Shown here piece after piece: positions 34,338 to 43,435 of a stretch of 64,000 nucleotides of DNA (positions are counted from its first letter, which is position 1; each line of letters begins with the position of its first letter). Source of the stretch: Caldithrix abyssi DSM 13497 (GTDB lineage Bacteria > Calditrichota > Calditrichia > Calditrichales > Calditrichaceae); the NCBI RefSeq assembly GCF_001886815.1, contig NZ_CP018099.1, forward strand, positions 372,001 to 436,000, in the 5' to 3' direction. The position numbers and the translations under genes are program-made. The notes beneath the pieces are model-generated. The model was given only the letters and a program-made list of their open reading frames with translations. It had not been told where the DNA came from and did not search any database.

Positions 34338-36827
34338 TTAGCTATTGTTTTGTTCGGTTGATTTGAGATAATGATACACCGTTGTTAATTTGCCATCCGG
34401 CGTCTGGATAATATCGTCGCCTTTTAAGGTTACCTCTTCTTTGGTATCGGCCAGCAGAATTTTAAACAACTTTTCTTTAATCTTTTGAAATTCGGTTTTC
34501 TGGCCGTCCACGCTCAAGATTGGGTAGCGGCTGCCGTCGCGGTAAATGGTAATGCCCTTTAAGCCTTTCTTCCAGGCCATCAAATAGATATTGGAAATCA
34601 CTTCCGGTTCAATGGTTTCCGGTAAATTAACCGTGGAAGAGATGCTGTGATCCACATATCGCTGACATTTGCCCTGAATTTCCACGCGTTTTTCGGCGTT
34701 GATGTGATGCGCCGTACGGAAGAAATGCGGCGGCAAATATTCGGTCAATTCCGCTTCGGTTTGGGCATTGACCACTTTATCCTGCAAATTGTGCAAATCG
34801 ATGTAAGCCTGTACCGTGGAATGAAAGACTTTAAAGAATTGATTGCCAAATGATTCTGCCCGACGCGTGTAATAGAGGGCGAAAATGGGTTCGATTCCGG
34901 AGGAAACTCCCAGATAGTGTTTGTCGCCGATTTTAAAGCCAAGAGCGATGTTGCTGATAGAGCCTGTTGGCGCAATGGAAAGAATGGCAATATTGCGCAG
35001 GCCTTTTTCCTGGATCAGCTTTTTGGTTTCTGCCGAGAGAGCTTCTTTAAAAAACGGGCCCTGGGAATATTTTTCATAATCAAAGATGGGCGAGGGCCCC
35101 TTTTCTGCGGCCAGTTCGGCCGATGCCTGATAAGCTTCGTCGGCAATGGTTTGCATCACTTTTTCCAGCAAGGCGATGCCCTGCTCAGAGTCATATCCAA
35201 GGTTCAGTTGATTGAGCATGTCGGCGGCGCCCATAATGCCCAGCCCCAGGCGTCTGGTTTCAGAAGCGGCGCGACGTTGCTTTTCCAGCGGATTCAGAAC
35301 CTCGTTCCAGCTTACCACATTGTCTAAAAAGCGGACAACGGCGCGCGTTACCTGCTTTAACGTTTCCCACTCTATTTCCGCATTGGGCTGAAAACCGTTG
35401 CGCACCAGCCTGGAAAGGTTGATGGAAGCCAGATTGCAGGCGCCGCCATCTTCTAAAGGAACTTCGGCGCAGGGATTGGTGGAAGAGATGGGGCGACCGA
35501 CATAGTTGGACGGCGAATATTTGCTCATTTTGCTCCAGAAAATGAGGCCGGGTTCGGCCGTTTTGTAATTGCCCTCCACAAAGGCATCCCACACTTCGCG
35601 CGCTTTAATCAAACGGCGAATCTCTCCGGTCGGTTTGGAGGCAAAGTAGAGCATAAAATCACCGCTGTACTTTACGGCCAGGTCAAAGGGCTCTTTATCC
35701 AGCGGCAGTACCAGATCGCCATACACATCGCGTTTGTTAGGATCGCCCAGATCCGTTTCCGTAATAATCAATTCATAATTTTTATAAAGAAAATCGTTGA
35801 GCGAGCTGATATCTCCAAAAACTTTAAAAAGCTCGTATTCTTCGATGTCTTTGGCCGGGATTTGGATGGAATAGTGCTGGGTTTCTTCTAAATAGGCGGT
35901 AGCCATCTGGCTTTTATTAAACTTTTTGTAAACAAGAATTTTGTCCGCGCCGTACGTCTTTTGTTCGTACACGGCCTGCATAAATTCATCGGAAGCTTTG
36001 ATGCTGATGTTGGCAAAACGCACCTGGGTATTTTCCATTACCTGCTTTTCAATTTCTTTTAGCTGGTAATAGTCAAACAGATTACTCCACTTTAATTGTT
36101 CGACGATCTGTTTGGTGACCCAATTGGGCGTTTTTTTCACGCGGATAAAATCGATCACATCCGGGTGCTTAACGTCAATGGTCAGCATCAGGGCGCCTCG
36201 GCGGCCGCTTTGCCCGATTAAGCCTGTTGTTAAGGAGAACAAATCCATAAACGACACCGCGCCGGTTGAGGTATCTGCGGCGTTGTGCACAACCGAATTT
36301 TTGGGGCGCAGTACCGAAATATCCACGCCAATTCCCCCGCCGTACGAATAGGTACGGGCGCATTCATAAGCCGAATCGTAAATAGCCTCGATGTTGTCGC
36401 CGGCTATTTGCGAAACAAAACAGTTGGCCAGAGTTTTAAGACGGTACAAATCGCCCGCCCCGGCTAAAACGCGACCTCCGGGGATGAAATACCCCTCATA
36501 CATGTAGCGGTAAAAACGTTCTGCCCATTCTTCCTGCTTTTGAGGATCGGTTTCAATGGCTGCAATAAAAGATGAAACACGGTTGAACAGATCTTCCGGA
36601 CGATGCTCAACCAGGTTGTTGTTCAGGTCTTTAACAAAGTATTTCTTCACATAAATATTGCGCGCCAGGTCGTTATCGCCCCAGTAATTTTCCTCGGGAT
36701 GAAGAGGCAACGAGCCATTGTTTAACTTTTTTTTGTTGAGTAAGTAAAGATTCTGGTAGGCCTTAATGTTACGTCGACCAACCACAGAGACAAATTTGCC
36801 CTTATGCTTAAACATATCCAAGAACAT
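34338..36827 (-). CDS. nrdJ: Adenosylcobalamin-dependent ribonucleotide reductase catalytic subunit
   Basis: 829 aa. NCFVSQIAGDNIEAIYDSAY, GGGIGVDISVLRP, GQSGRRGALMLTID, STNPCAEVPLEDGGACNLAS and SIAPTGSISNIA are motifs of the class II enzyme. NPCAE holds the radical cysteine. The TSCPD and zinc tail are not fused but follow as a separate gene. It makes deoxyribonucleotides independent of oxygen, consistent with an anaerobe. A cobalamin adenosyltransferase gene lies about 165 bp upstream on the same strand, making the cofactor. Confidence 0.95.
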   Translation of the reverse strand: MFLDMFKHKGKFVSVVGRRNIKAYQNLYLLNKKKLNNGSLPLHPEENYWGDNDLARNIYVKKYFVKDLNNNLVEHRPEDLFNRVSSFIAAIETDPQKQEEWAERFYRYMYEGYFIPGGRVLAGAGDLYRLKTLANCFVSQIAGDNIEAIYDSAYECARTYSYGGGIGVDISVLRPKNSVVHNAADTSTGAVSFMDLFSLTTGLIGQSGRRGALMLTIDVKHPDVIDFIRVKKTPNWVTKQIVEQLKWSNLFDYYQLKEIEKQVMENTQVRFANISIKASDEFMQAVYEQKTYGADKILVYKKFNKSQMATAYLEETQHYSIQIPAKDIEEYELFKVFGDISSLNDFLYKNYELIITETDLGDPNKRDVYGDLVLPLDKEPFDLAVKYSGDFMLYFASKPTGEIRRLIKAREVWDAFVEGNYKTAEPGLIFWSKMSKYSPSNYVGRPISSTNPCAEVPLEDGGACNLASINLSRLVRNGFQPNAEIEWETLKQVTRAVVRFLDNVVSWNEVLNPLEKQRRAASETRRLGLGIMGAADMLNQLNLGYDSEQGIALLEKVMQTIADEAYQASAELAAEKGPSPIFDYEKYSQGPFFKEALSAETKKLIQEKGLRNIAILSIAPTGSISNIALGFKIGDKHYLGVSSGIEPIFALYYTRRAESFGNQFFKVFHSTVQAYIDLHNLQDKVVNAQTEAELTEYLPPHFFRTAHHINAEKRVEIQGKCQRYVDHSISSTVNLPETIEPEVISNIYLMAWKKGLKGITIYRDGSRYPILSVDGQKTEFQKIKEKLFKILLADTKEEVTLKGDDIIQTPDGKLTTVYHYLKSTEQNNS

Positions 36828-36991
36828 AATAGAAACCCTTTTTTTTTAAACCGTTAGCACAATTTCTAAGGAGCATTGTTTGGAAGATCGCGCGCGTTTC
36901 ATTTGTGAAAGTAAGAAAAACTGTTAAATGATCCGTTCCCCGTTGAGCCCATTTTAAAAATTTATTTAGTTAAAAACAAGTAAATTTTTGA

Positions 36992-37522
36992 TTAATTTTC
37001 GATGCCTTTTCTGGCGCTGACTCCACGATGATAATAGTGTTTTATTTCTTCCATATTGGTAACCAGATCGGCCAATTCCAATATTTCTTGAGGGCAATAT
37101 CTGCCGGTTAGTACCAGCTCTACATTGGCAGGTTTAACCTTTAAAAAATCAACCACTTGATCAATCGTAAATAGTTTGAAATAGATGGACACCAATACCT
37201 CGTCAAGGATGACCAGATCATACGTGGAACCAAGCATGGCTTCGCGCGCCTGGCTGAGTCCTTTTTGCATTTCGGAAACCAGCTCGGCAGAAGGCGGCTG
37301 CTTGTTAAAAACAAAGGCGTCGTTGCCCCAGTTTTTTAACACCAGATGCGATGCAAAACGTTTAAGAATTTCAAGTTCGCCGTATGGAAAATTTTTCATG
37401 AATTGCGCAAAATAAACTCTAAAACCGTGTCCAAGGGCGCGGACGGCCAGACCGATGGCAGCCGTGGTTTTACCCTTGCCGTTGCCCGTGTAAACCTGAA
37501 TATAACCTCTGGACAGCTTCAA
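36992..37522 (-). CDS. cobO: Cob(I)alamin adenosyltransferase (CobA/BtuR/CobO)
   Basis: 176 aa with the N-terminal P-loop TGNGKGKTTAAIG, FAQFMKNFPYGELEIL, LVILDEVLVSIYFKL and VELVLTGRYCPQEILELADLVTNMEEIKHYY, the usual motif order of CobA. It makes adenosylcobalamin from cobalamin and ATP. It is upstream of the B12-dependent ribonucleotide reductase on the same strand, so supply and use may be linked. Usual length. Confidence 0.95.
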   Translation of the reverse strand: MKLSRGYIQVYTGNGKGKTTAAIGLAVRALGHGFRVYFAQFMKNFPYGELEILKRFASHLVLKNWGNDAFVFNKQPPSAELVSEMQKGLSQAREAMLGSTYDLVILDEVLVSIYFKLFTIDQVVDFLKVKPANVELVLTGRYCPQEILELADLVTNMEEIKHYYHRGVSARKGIEN

Positions 37523-37833
37523 ATTTAACCTTTCTTTATTTTGCTAAAAAGATTTTGCATCGTTTGTGGGCGCCCTTCATTCCTTAAACCGTTGCTTTGT
37601 TTAATTACAAAAATGCCGAAAAAGGATACAAAGTTTAAGGTTTACCTTCCCCTTAAAACAGGGCATAAATAAGGCATTCCTGCCCTGGAGAATATCTCAT
37701 CGAAGCTGAGTCTAATTTAATAAATTTTTTTTCTGAAGTTGCCGGACTCATCACAGTTTTTAGTAAAAATTTAATGCCCGAACGATTATTTAAATCTTTC
37801 ACAAAAAATTGTATGGCAAAAGTAATGCGCTGC
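37523..37833. other. Intergenic region, nothing identified
   Basis: 311 bp of AT-rich sequence between the adenosyltransferase start and the cyclase stop. I looked for a cobalamin riboswitch upstream of the adenosyltransferase and did not find a convincing B12 box. A short hairpin CAGGGCATAA...TTCCTGCCCTG (about 37658-37695) is present but has no clear role. Confidence 0.4.
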
Positions 37834-38886
37834 TTAACGGACTTTGTACAAATAGATAAGTTGTTCTGATTTGATCCCTTTTAAGGTAACCGTGTTCTGT
37901 GTGATTTTGTCCGTATTTTGCGTTTCTGGCAAATGATGCACCTGCGCCATAAATTCTTTACTCATGGCAATGGCCTCTAACTGTGCATGGGAGACCAGGC
38001 GGGCCGCCTTATTTACCGTGGCTCCAAACAGGTCAAAATTTTCATTCAAATTTACCACAACAGCCGGGCCCACGTGCAAACCGATTTTGATGCCGGATGA
38101 AAAATTTTTCAACTTTGAATTTAAAAAATGATCGACGCGTTTTTTAATATCTACCGCCGCTTCAAATGCCGGGCCAGGTTCTTTAAAAACGGCCATCACC
38201 GCATCGCCAATAGTTTTAATCACCCCGCCGTATTTTTTGAGGATAAAATCAAACAGGATGTCAAAATGCTCATTGACCAGCAAAAAGGCCTGCACGTCGC
38301 CAATGACCTCGTACATTTCGGTGGAGCGGATGAGCTCGGTGAACATGACGCTGACATTACGTATTTTGATGGCCTGATTTAAGCGGGGAGCCTGATCGGT
38401 GAAATGTTCCCGAAAGTCCGGATAGCCGATTAAATCAAGTACGGTCAAAGGCTGAACGCCTGCCTCCGCTACAGGAGTCTCTTCATCGGTGGTATTGATC
38501 ACTTCGTCGTAAAAGCGGGGATGTAGGGCCAAGAGCACATGAACGTTTTGATCGGCGTGCGGCTCGTAATCGGACCCGCAGGCCGCGCATCGTTCACGAA
38601 GTCGTAAGTTCTTTAAACTTTTTGTTTCGAAATTGGGCGCCGTACACTGTGGGCAGAAAACCTGCCAGGTCATTTCAAAAAGACCGTCGAGCACGCCGTA
38701 GGTTACCAGTCTTAACGTTTCCTGATGGGTAAAGTTGAGCCTGACGCCCAACAGATTCGGATAAAATAATCGATGCTGCGGAGACGTTTCCCGGACCAGG
38801 AAGTTGAACAGTTTTTGAATTTTTTCTTTTTCAAACCCGCGATGAAAAAGTCTGATCAAGGCGTTTTTTAAAAGTTCAAGGTCCAT
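37834..38886 (-). CDS. Class III adenylate/guanylate cyclase-domain protein
   Basis: 350 aa. Residues 1-170 are a helical/zinc region with CPQC...CAACG (zinc ribbon) and FYDEVINTTDEETP, similar to N-terminal domains in bacterial cyclase-like proteins. Residues about 175-345 form the cyclase homology domain: VSVMFTELIRSTEMYEVIGD, GGVIKTIGDAVMAVF, GLHVGPAVVVNLNENFDLFG and VNKAARLV. The first metal-binding Asp is replaced by Glu (FTEL for FTDL), while the second (IGDAVMA) is kept. Activity is therefore uncertain. No transmembrane segment. Single-gene unit. Confidence 0.88.
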   Translation of the reverse strand: MDLELLKNALIRLFHRGFEKEKIQKLFNFLVRETSPQHRLFYPNLLGVRLNFTHQETLRLVTYGVLDGLFEMTWQVFCPQCTAPNFETKSLKNLRLRERCAACGSDYEPHADQNVHVLLALHPRFYDEVINTTDEETPVAEAGVQPLTVLDLIGYPDFREHFTDQAPRLNQAIKIRNVSVMFTELIRSTEMYEVIGDVQAFLLVNEHFDILFDFILKKYGGVIKTIGDAVMAVFKEPGPAFEAAVDIKKRVDHFLNSKLKNFSSGIKIGLHVGPAVVVNLNENFDLFGATVNKAARLVSHAQLEAIAMSKEFMAQVHHLPETQNTDKITQNTVTLKGIKSEQLIYLYKVR

Positions 38887-38945
38887 TTAACGCTCCTTTC
38901 AATTTTGGGAACGAATTAACGACGCCCATTATTTCGCTTGCCTTG

Positions 38946-39104
38946 TTAAAAAAGGCTGTAAATGAAAAGCGCAACAGGGCTGCCTTGAGCCATGACAATA
39001 ACGGCTCCCAATAAAAGCAAAATAAAAACAATGGGTAAAAGCAGCCACTTTTTATGCGCTTTTAAAAATTGTAAATACTCGGCTATTATTTTTATCTTAC
39101 CCAT
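38946..39104 (-). CDS. DUF5989 small membrane protein
   Basis: 52 aa from ATG 39104 (AGGAGC upstream): MGKIKIIAEYLQFLKAHKKW, then one transmembrane helix LLLPIVFILLLLGAVIVMA and the end GSPVALFIYSLF. This matches the DUF5989 family, nearly always found next to SxtJ-type protein and a carbamoyltransferase. A longer frame starting at 39170 overlaps the previous gene and is unlikely. Function unknown. Confidence 0.85.
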   Translation of the reverse strand: MGKIKIIAEYLQFLKAHKKWLLLPIVFILLLLGAVIVMAQGSPVALFIYSLF

Positions 39105-39121
39105 TTTGATGCTCCTTTTTC

Positions 39122-39526
39122 TTAATGCATTTTGGTCAGGTCGCTCTGGCCCTGCTTTCTGGCGCGCCAATAGCTGGGTTGATTTTTGTCGATCTTCAAA
39201 TCAAGCGGCTGGCGGTTAAACAGCCGTAAGGTCATTCCGAGCGGTGAAAAAATCAAATAAAAAATCAGACTTAAGATCAAACGCGACATAAAAGCGCCCA
39301 GAATGTGGGCCAGGCTCATCCACAGGCGGTAAAAGAGAATCAGAAGAGGGCGAACAAACTGCCCGGCTGCAACCAGCAGGCTGAGCAGGGCAAAAGGAAT
39401 AACGAACAGCCATGAGGAATTAACAATGCCCACTGCCAGGAGAATGAGTGAAAGGCTGCCAACCAACCAACTAAAGGACCGCAGTTCTTTTTTTGACGGG
39501 CTTACGCGCCACACATCCTTAATCAA
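39122..39526 (-). CDS. SxtJ-family membrane protein
   Basis: About 134 aa from TTG 39526, overlapping the carbamoyltransferase stop by 8 bp. It has four hydrophobic stretches (SWLVGSLSLILLAVGIVNSS, WLFVIPFALLSLLVAAGQFV, LILFYRLWMSLAHILGAFMS and LILSLIFYLIFSPLGMTLRL) and ends QPSYWRARKQGQSDLTKMH. The 'GMTLRLF....PSYW..R' ending is typical of SxtJ. It forms a trio with the carbamoyltransferase and DUF5989. The frame is open further upstream but that is antisense-like overlap with the transferase. Confidence 0.85.
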   Translation of the reverse strand: MIKDVWRVSPSKKELRSFSWLVGSLSLILLAVGIVNSSWLFVIPFALLSLLVAAGQFVRPLLILFYRLWMSLAHILGAFMSRLILSLIFYLIFSPLGMTLRLFNRQPLDLKIDKNQPSYWRARKQGQSDLTKMH

Positions 39527-41339
39527 GTTCAAACGCCTCCTGTCTGGCTTTGGTAATGTGTTGAGCCGGTTGATCTTCCTTACGCAGCAAGCAGCGACCC
39601 ATGGCCAGCCAATCCATTTCCGTTCGTAAAAAACACTGGTACGCCTCCTGCGGCGTGGCCACAATTGGTTCGCCTCGCACGTTAAATGAAGTGTTGATCA
39701 ATACCGGACAGCCTGTTTTTGCCTGAAAGGCTTTTAATAAACGATAGAAGCGGGGATTGGTTTGAGCATTAACCGTTTGCAGGCGCGCGGAATAATCCAC
39801 GTGTGTAACCGCAGGGATTTGCGAGCGGTTGATTTTCAAACGTTCCAGTCCTTTTAAATGCATGTCCTGATCGGAAGTAAGCCGTTTTTCCGGATGTACG
39901 TCGGCCACTAACAGCATGTAGGGGCTGGGGCGATCGATCTTAAACCAGGCGGACGCTTCTTCTTCAAGAACCGCCGGGGCAAAAGGGCGAAAGCTTTCGC
40001 GAAATTTTATTTTGAGATTCATGATTCTCTGCATCTGCGGATGGCGGGCGTCGCCTAAAATGGAACGGTTGCCCAGGGCGCGCGGGCCGAACTCCATCCG
40101 GCTCTGGAACCAGCCCACCACCTTTCCTTTTGCCAGTTCCGCGGCCACTTTTTCGTAAAGCTGATCTTCCGCTAACTCTTCGAAGGGCGCCCCCACGGAA
40201 CGCAGAAATGTTTTGATCTGCTCGTCGGAAAACTGCGGCCCAAGGTAAGAGCCTTTTTGTCGGTCTAACTTTTCATCGCTTTGCCGTTTATTTTTTAAAT
40301 AATGGTAGTGAATCAGCAGGGCTGCGCCCAGGGCTCCGCCCGCATCGCCGGCGGCCGGTTGAATCCATAAATCGTCAAATAACCCGCTGCGTAGTAGCTT
40401 TCCGTTGGCCACGCAGTTCAGGGCAACGCCGCCCGCAAGACACAGCTTCTTTTCTCCGGTAATTTTTTTAACATGCCTGGCCATGCGCAGCACAATCTCT
40501 TCGGTTACTTGCTGGACGGAGGCCGCCAGATCCATTTCGCGTTGGGTGAGCGGCGCTTCAGGTTTGCGGGGCGGGCCGCCAAAAAGTTGGGCAAAGCGAC
40601 GGCCGGTCATGGTCAGGCCGCCCAGGTAGTTAAAGTATTTCATGTTTAATTTAAAGGAACCATCTTCCTTTAAATCCAGCAGTTCTTCAAGAATGGTTTG
40701 TACAAAACGGGGCTCTCCGTAAGGCGCCAGGCCCATTACTTTGTACTCTCCGGAGTTTACCTTAAAGCCGGTAAAATAGGTGAACGCCGAATATAACAAA
40801 CCCAGCGAATGTGGAAACTGCTGTTCAAACAAAAGTTCGATGGCATTGTCTCTGCCCAGCCCGATGGAAGAGGTAGCCCACTCTCCCACGCCATCCATGG
40901 TTAAAATGGCCGCCCGCGAAAAGGGCGAAGGGAAAAAGGCTGAAGCGGCATGCGATTCGTGATGTTCTGCAAAGTAAAGGGGACCGTTGTAGTTCAATTC
41001 TTTACGAATTAGATCGGGGATCCACAGCTTTTGTCCAAGCCATACGGGGATGGCCATTAAAAAGGAACGAATTCCGAGCGGGGCTGTCGTTAAATACGTT
41101 TCCAGAATACGGTTGAATTTGAGGAAAGGCTTTTCGTAAAAAACCACGTGATCCAGTTGGCGGGCTGAAATGCCGGCCTCTTTTAAACAGTATGCTATGG
41201 CCTGATGCGGAAAGGCATGGTCGTGTTTTTTACGCGTAAAGCGCTCTTCCTGGGCGGCGGCGATAATTTCGCCATCTTTCAAAATAACCGCCGCGGAATC
41301 ATGGTAAAAAGCTGAAATACCTAAAATGTACGTACGCAT
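39519..41339 (-). CDS. Carbamoyltransferase (NodU/CmcH family)
   Basis: 606 aa. YILGISAFYHDSAAVILKDG, AAQEERFTRKKHD, HHESHAASAFFPSPF, TMDGVGEWATSSIGLG, LCLAGGVALNCVANGKLL, GPRALGNRSILGDAR and FRPFAPAVLEEEA are hallmark motifs of the N-terminal Kae1/YrdC-like and C-terminal domains. It transfers a carbamoyl group from carbamoyl phosphate to a hydroxyl of a sugar or polyketide-like substrate. The substrate is not known; downstream SxtJ and DUF5989 membrane proteins suggest a cell-envelope glycoconjugate. Confidence 0.95.
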   Translation of the reverse strand: MRTYILGISAFYHDSAAVILKDGEIIAAAQEERFTRKKHDHAFPHQAIAYCLKEAGISARQLDHVVFYEKPFLKFNRILETYLTTAPLGIRSFLMAIPVWLGQKLWIPDLIRKELNYNGPLYFAEHHESHAASAFFPSPFSRAAILTMDGVGEWATSSIGLGRDNAIELLFEQQFPHSLGLLYSAFTYFTGFKVNSGEYKVMGLAPYGEPRFVQTILEELLDLKEDGSFKLNMKYFNYLGGLTMTGRRFAQLFGGPPRKPEAPLTQREMDLAASVQQVTEEIVLRMARHVKKITGEKKLCLAGGVALNCVANGKLLRSGLFDDLWIQPAAGDAGGALGAALLIHYHYLKNKRQSDEKLDRQKGSYLGPQFSDEQIKTFLRSVGAPFEELAEDQLYEKVAAELAKGKVVGWFQSRMEFGPRALGNRSILGDARHPQMQRIMNLKIKFRESFRPFAPAVLEEEASAWFKIDRPSPYMLLVADVHPEKRLTSDQDMHLKGLERLKINRSQIPAVTHVDYSARLQTVNAQTNPRFYRLLKAFQAKTGCPVLINTSFNVRGEPIVATPQEAYQCFLRTEMDWLAMGRCLLRKEDQPAQHITKARQEAFELD

Positions 41340-41784
41340 TCTTCCCTATTTTTAATTAAAAAAATATGTTAATATTTTTCAACGAGAGATTCAAATTTAT
41401 GGCAACAAGCATGCTTCCCCAAAAGAGCTGCTTTGAACTTGTTTAATGGCCATATTCTTGAATCACTCCGCTTAGCCAGCGCTGGATTCTTTGTTCGAAG
41501 TGACAAAGGTTTTTTAGTCTGGCGCCAGGTAATCAGACAAATCGTTGGTTTTTAGGTGGTCTCTAAAAGAAATTAAAAATACGTGCATGTGACCTGTCAT
41601 TTCGAACGAGGAGAGAAATTTTGTAACCCCGATAAAAAACAATCGATCTTTTAAAGGATTTTTTTACTGGAATAATGGTAAAATAAATATCTTTTTGGAG
41701 CGGACACTTTTTATTAAATATGATGTTTCGCCCTGGCGCTTAATAATGCAAAGTTTGAATTTCAGCCGGAAAAGTAAAAAAAAA
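41340..41784. other. Intergenic region, no gene
   Basis: 445 bp upstream of the carbamoyltransferase. Contains low-complexity intergenic text with a 'GTCATTTCGAACGAGGAG' stretch seen in many genomes' dispersed repeats. I see no gene or clear promoter. Confidence 0.4.
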
Positions 41785-41810
41785 TGGGATGGGCCTGGCG
41801 GCCCATCCCA
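41785..41810 (-). terminator. Terminator of Spy/ZraP-like gene
   Basis: Perfect 11-bp stem TGGGATGGGCC / GGCCCATCCCA with a 4-nt loop, followed on the minus strand by a run of T. It lies about 25 bp after the stop. Confidence 0.9.
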
Positions 41811-41833
41811 TCATTGGGAATAGTCAGAGCAGG

Positions 41834-42430
41834 TTATTTCATCATCTGCATCATACCCTGGCCGGGCTGCATACCTTTGCAGCAGCCGGAAGCGAAGGTC
41901 TTTAAAACTTTGAGTTGTTCTGTGGTCAGAACCTTGCGGGATTTAATCAAGGTATTAAGAAAATTGTCCCGTAGTTCCTGTTGCAGAGAATTAATTTTTT
42001 TAATCGCTTTTTTCACTTTGTTAAAATCTGGCTGATCAGCATTCATTGCTTCCTGAATATCCAGGGTGGCAATTTTAATGTCGGCTTTGTTTTTTACGGC
42101 AGCTTTTTTGAATTCCAGCTTCAGACCGGTTAAAGTTTGAATTTGTTTTTCGCTTAAATTCAATTTTGAGGCTGATTTTAACAAGAATCCCGGGCAGCCA
42201 TACGAATGCAAGGTTTTAAGAACGGGATCGCTCATCATGTCCATAGACTTGTGATCCATTTTGCCGTGCATGCCCATTTTATGGCCTGGCGCCTTTTCCT
42301 GCTTTTGCATCATCATGTGCTGCATTCCTTTTGAAGGCGTATTTGGTTGGGCTAAAATCGGCTGTCCGAAGCCCATCATCAAAAAGGCAATCAGTGTCAA
42401 TGCGGTGGTTAAAATACTTAGTTTCTTCAT
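41834..42430 (-). CDS. Spy/CpxP/ZraP-like periplasmic metal-binding protein
   Basis: 198 aa with signal peptide (MKKLSILTTALTLIAFLMMG, cleavage near ILAQP). A Met/His-rich segment follows (GMQHMMMQKQEKAPGHKMGM, KMDHKSMDMMSD), then a helical hairpin with LNLSEKQIQTLTGLKLEFKK and LTTEQLKVLKTF, close to the LTxxQ motifs of Spy/CpxP. The tail CCKGMQPGQGMMQMM is again Cys/Met-rich. It probably binds copper, zinc or nickel and protects the envelope. Single gene with its own terminator. Confidence 0.85.
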   Translation of the reverse strand: MKKLSILTTALTLIAFLMMGFGQPILAQPNTPSKGMQHMMMQKQEKAPGHKMGMHGKMDHKSMDMMSDPVLKTLHSYGCPGFLLKSASKLNLSEKQIQTLTGLKLEFKKAAVKNKADIKIATLDIQEAMNADQPDFNKVKKAIKKINSLQQELRDNFLNTLIKSRKVLTTEQLKVLKTFASGCCKGMQPGQGMMQMMK

Positions 42431-42872
42431 GGTAAAGTCTCCTTAATGTTGTTGAGATTAATTTAACTATTGATTTTTTTATTTTTCAGACTAATTAATC
42501 GTTTACTTCATTTGCTTTTAATTGCTTCAAGTTTTATGCCGAATTTATTTCAGATTTTTAATTTTACCGGTAAATATTAGTATTTTATTTAGTTAGCCAT
42601 CTTAAAATAAAATACATTGCTGTTTTAAAAAATTAATTGTATCTCACTCTTGAAGAATATTCTACAAGCGCTGTACACTATTGTTAAACGTTTAGCTTAT
42701 CAAAGAAGTTAGAACAAGAAATGTTGCCGGAATATTTCATCGGAGTCAAGAGTAAATCTTTAAATGAGACCGGCAGTCGTAAGACTTTTTGGTTTAATGG
42801 CAGGGGCAGCTAAAGCGAAGCAAATTGATCTCATGCGTTAAGAAAGGCGGTTAATTGGGGTAGGGGGGATGG

Positions 42873-42897
42873 CGGCCCGGGGCGCTGCCCCGGGCCG
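42873..42897. repeat. Perfect 11-bp GC-rich hairpin
   Basis: CGGCCCGGGGC-GCT-GCCCCGGGCCG. Not followed by a T run, so not a classical terminator. Confidence 0.6.
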
Positions 42898-43290
42898 TTG
42901 TTTCCACCGAGCAAACGGAGCGCTCTGACGGAGCGCTCCTTCCCATCTCTTTTTGAAAGCAAGTTAACAAAGCGTGATGCTCCAATTCCACACCGTCGAT
43001 TAAACCCAAAAAGCAGCGCACAAAGTCGTTACAAAGTATAAAAAGAAAAAGGCAGGCAGTAAAACCGCAACCAAAACTAACCGCAAAGAGCACAAAGAAG
43101 TCGCAAAGTACGCAAAGAAAAAATAAAACCAATTATTCAACATGTAAGTAAAAAACTCATCATGCCGGCAAGATTGGCCCCTTCTCTTTTTTAAAGAGAA
43201 GGGGTAGGGGGATGAGTTTTAAAAACAGCACAAAAATTTTCGCATTCCGCCAGATGGGAATTTGGAATGACCGGCCGGCGACTAATTTAA

Positions 43291-43435
43291 TTTTTGAACC
43301 AGGATTTGTTTGATTTTTGGATTAACAGGATTATTTTTTTTGCATTCCAAAATTTATCTTTAAAATGGGATGCATCGTTTCATTGTAGTAAAAAGTCAAG
43401 AAAATCCTGTAATCCTGAAAATCAAGGTTCAAAAA
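43291..43435. repeat. Imperfect long inverted repeat
   Basis: The left arm starts TTTTTGAACC and contains GGATTAACAGGATTATTTT; the right arm contains AAAATCCTGTAATCCTG and ends AAGGTTCAAAAA. The arms are about 35-45 bp and imperfect; the element is non-coding and resembles the 'aatcctg' dispersed repeats of other bacteria. Confidence 0.5.

Noticed and set aside
34861-34900. tRNA T-arm-like string GGTTCGATTCC
   Set aside because: It is inside the ribonucleotide reductase coding sequence and no cloverleaf can be drawn.
33691-36827. Frameshift in the ribonucleotide reductase gene
   Set aside because: The small gene has its own ribosome site and start 23 bp after a normal stop, and a split of this kind is known in the family.
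37523-37833. Cobalamin riboswitch upstream of the adenosyltransferase
   Set aside because: No convincing B12 box or conserved core was found on the minus strand.
42851-43132. 93-aa minus-strand frame
   Set aside because: It includes the GC-rich hairpin and repeat sequence, with no family resemblance.
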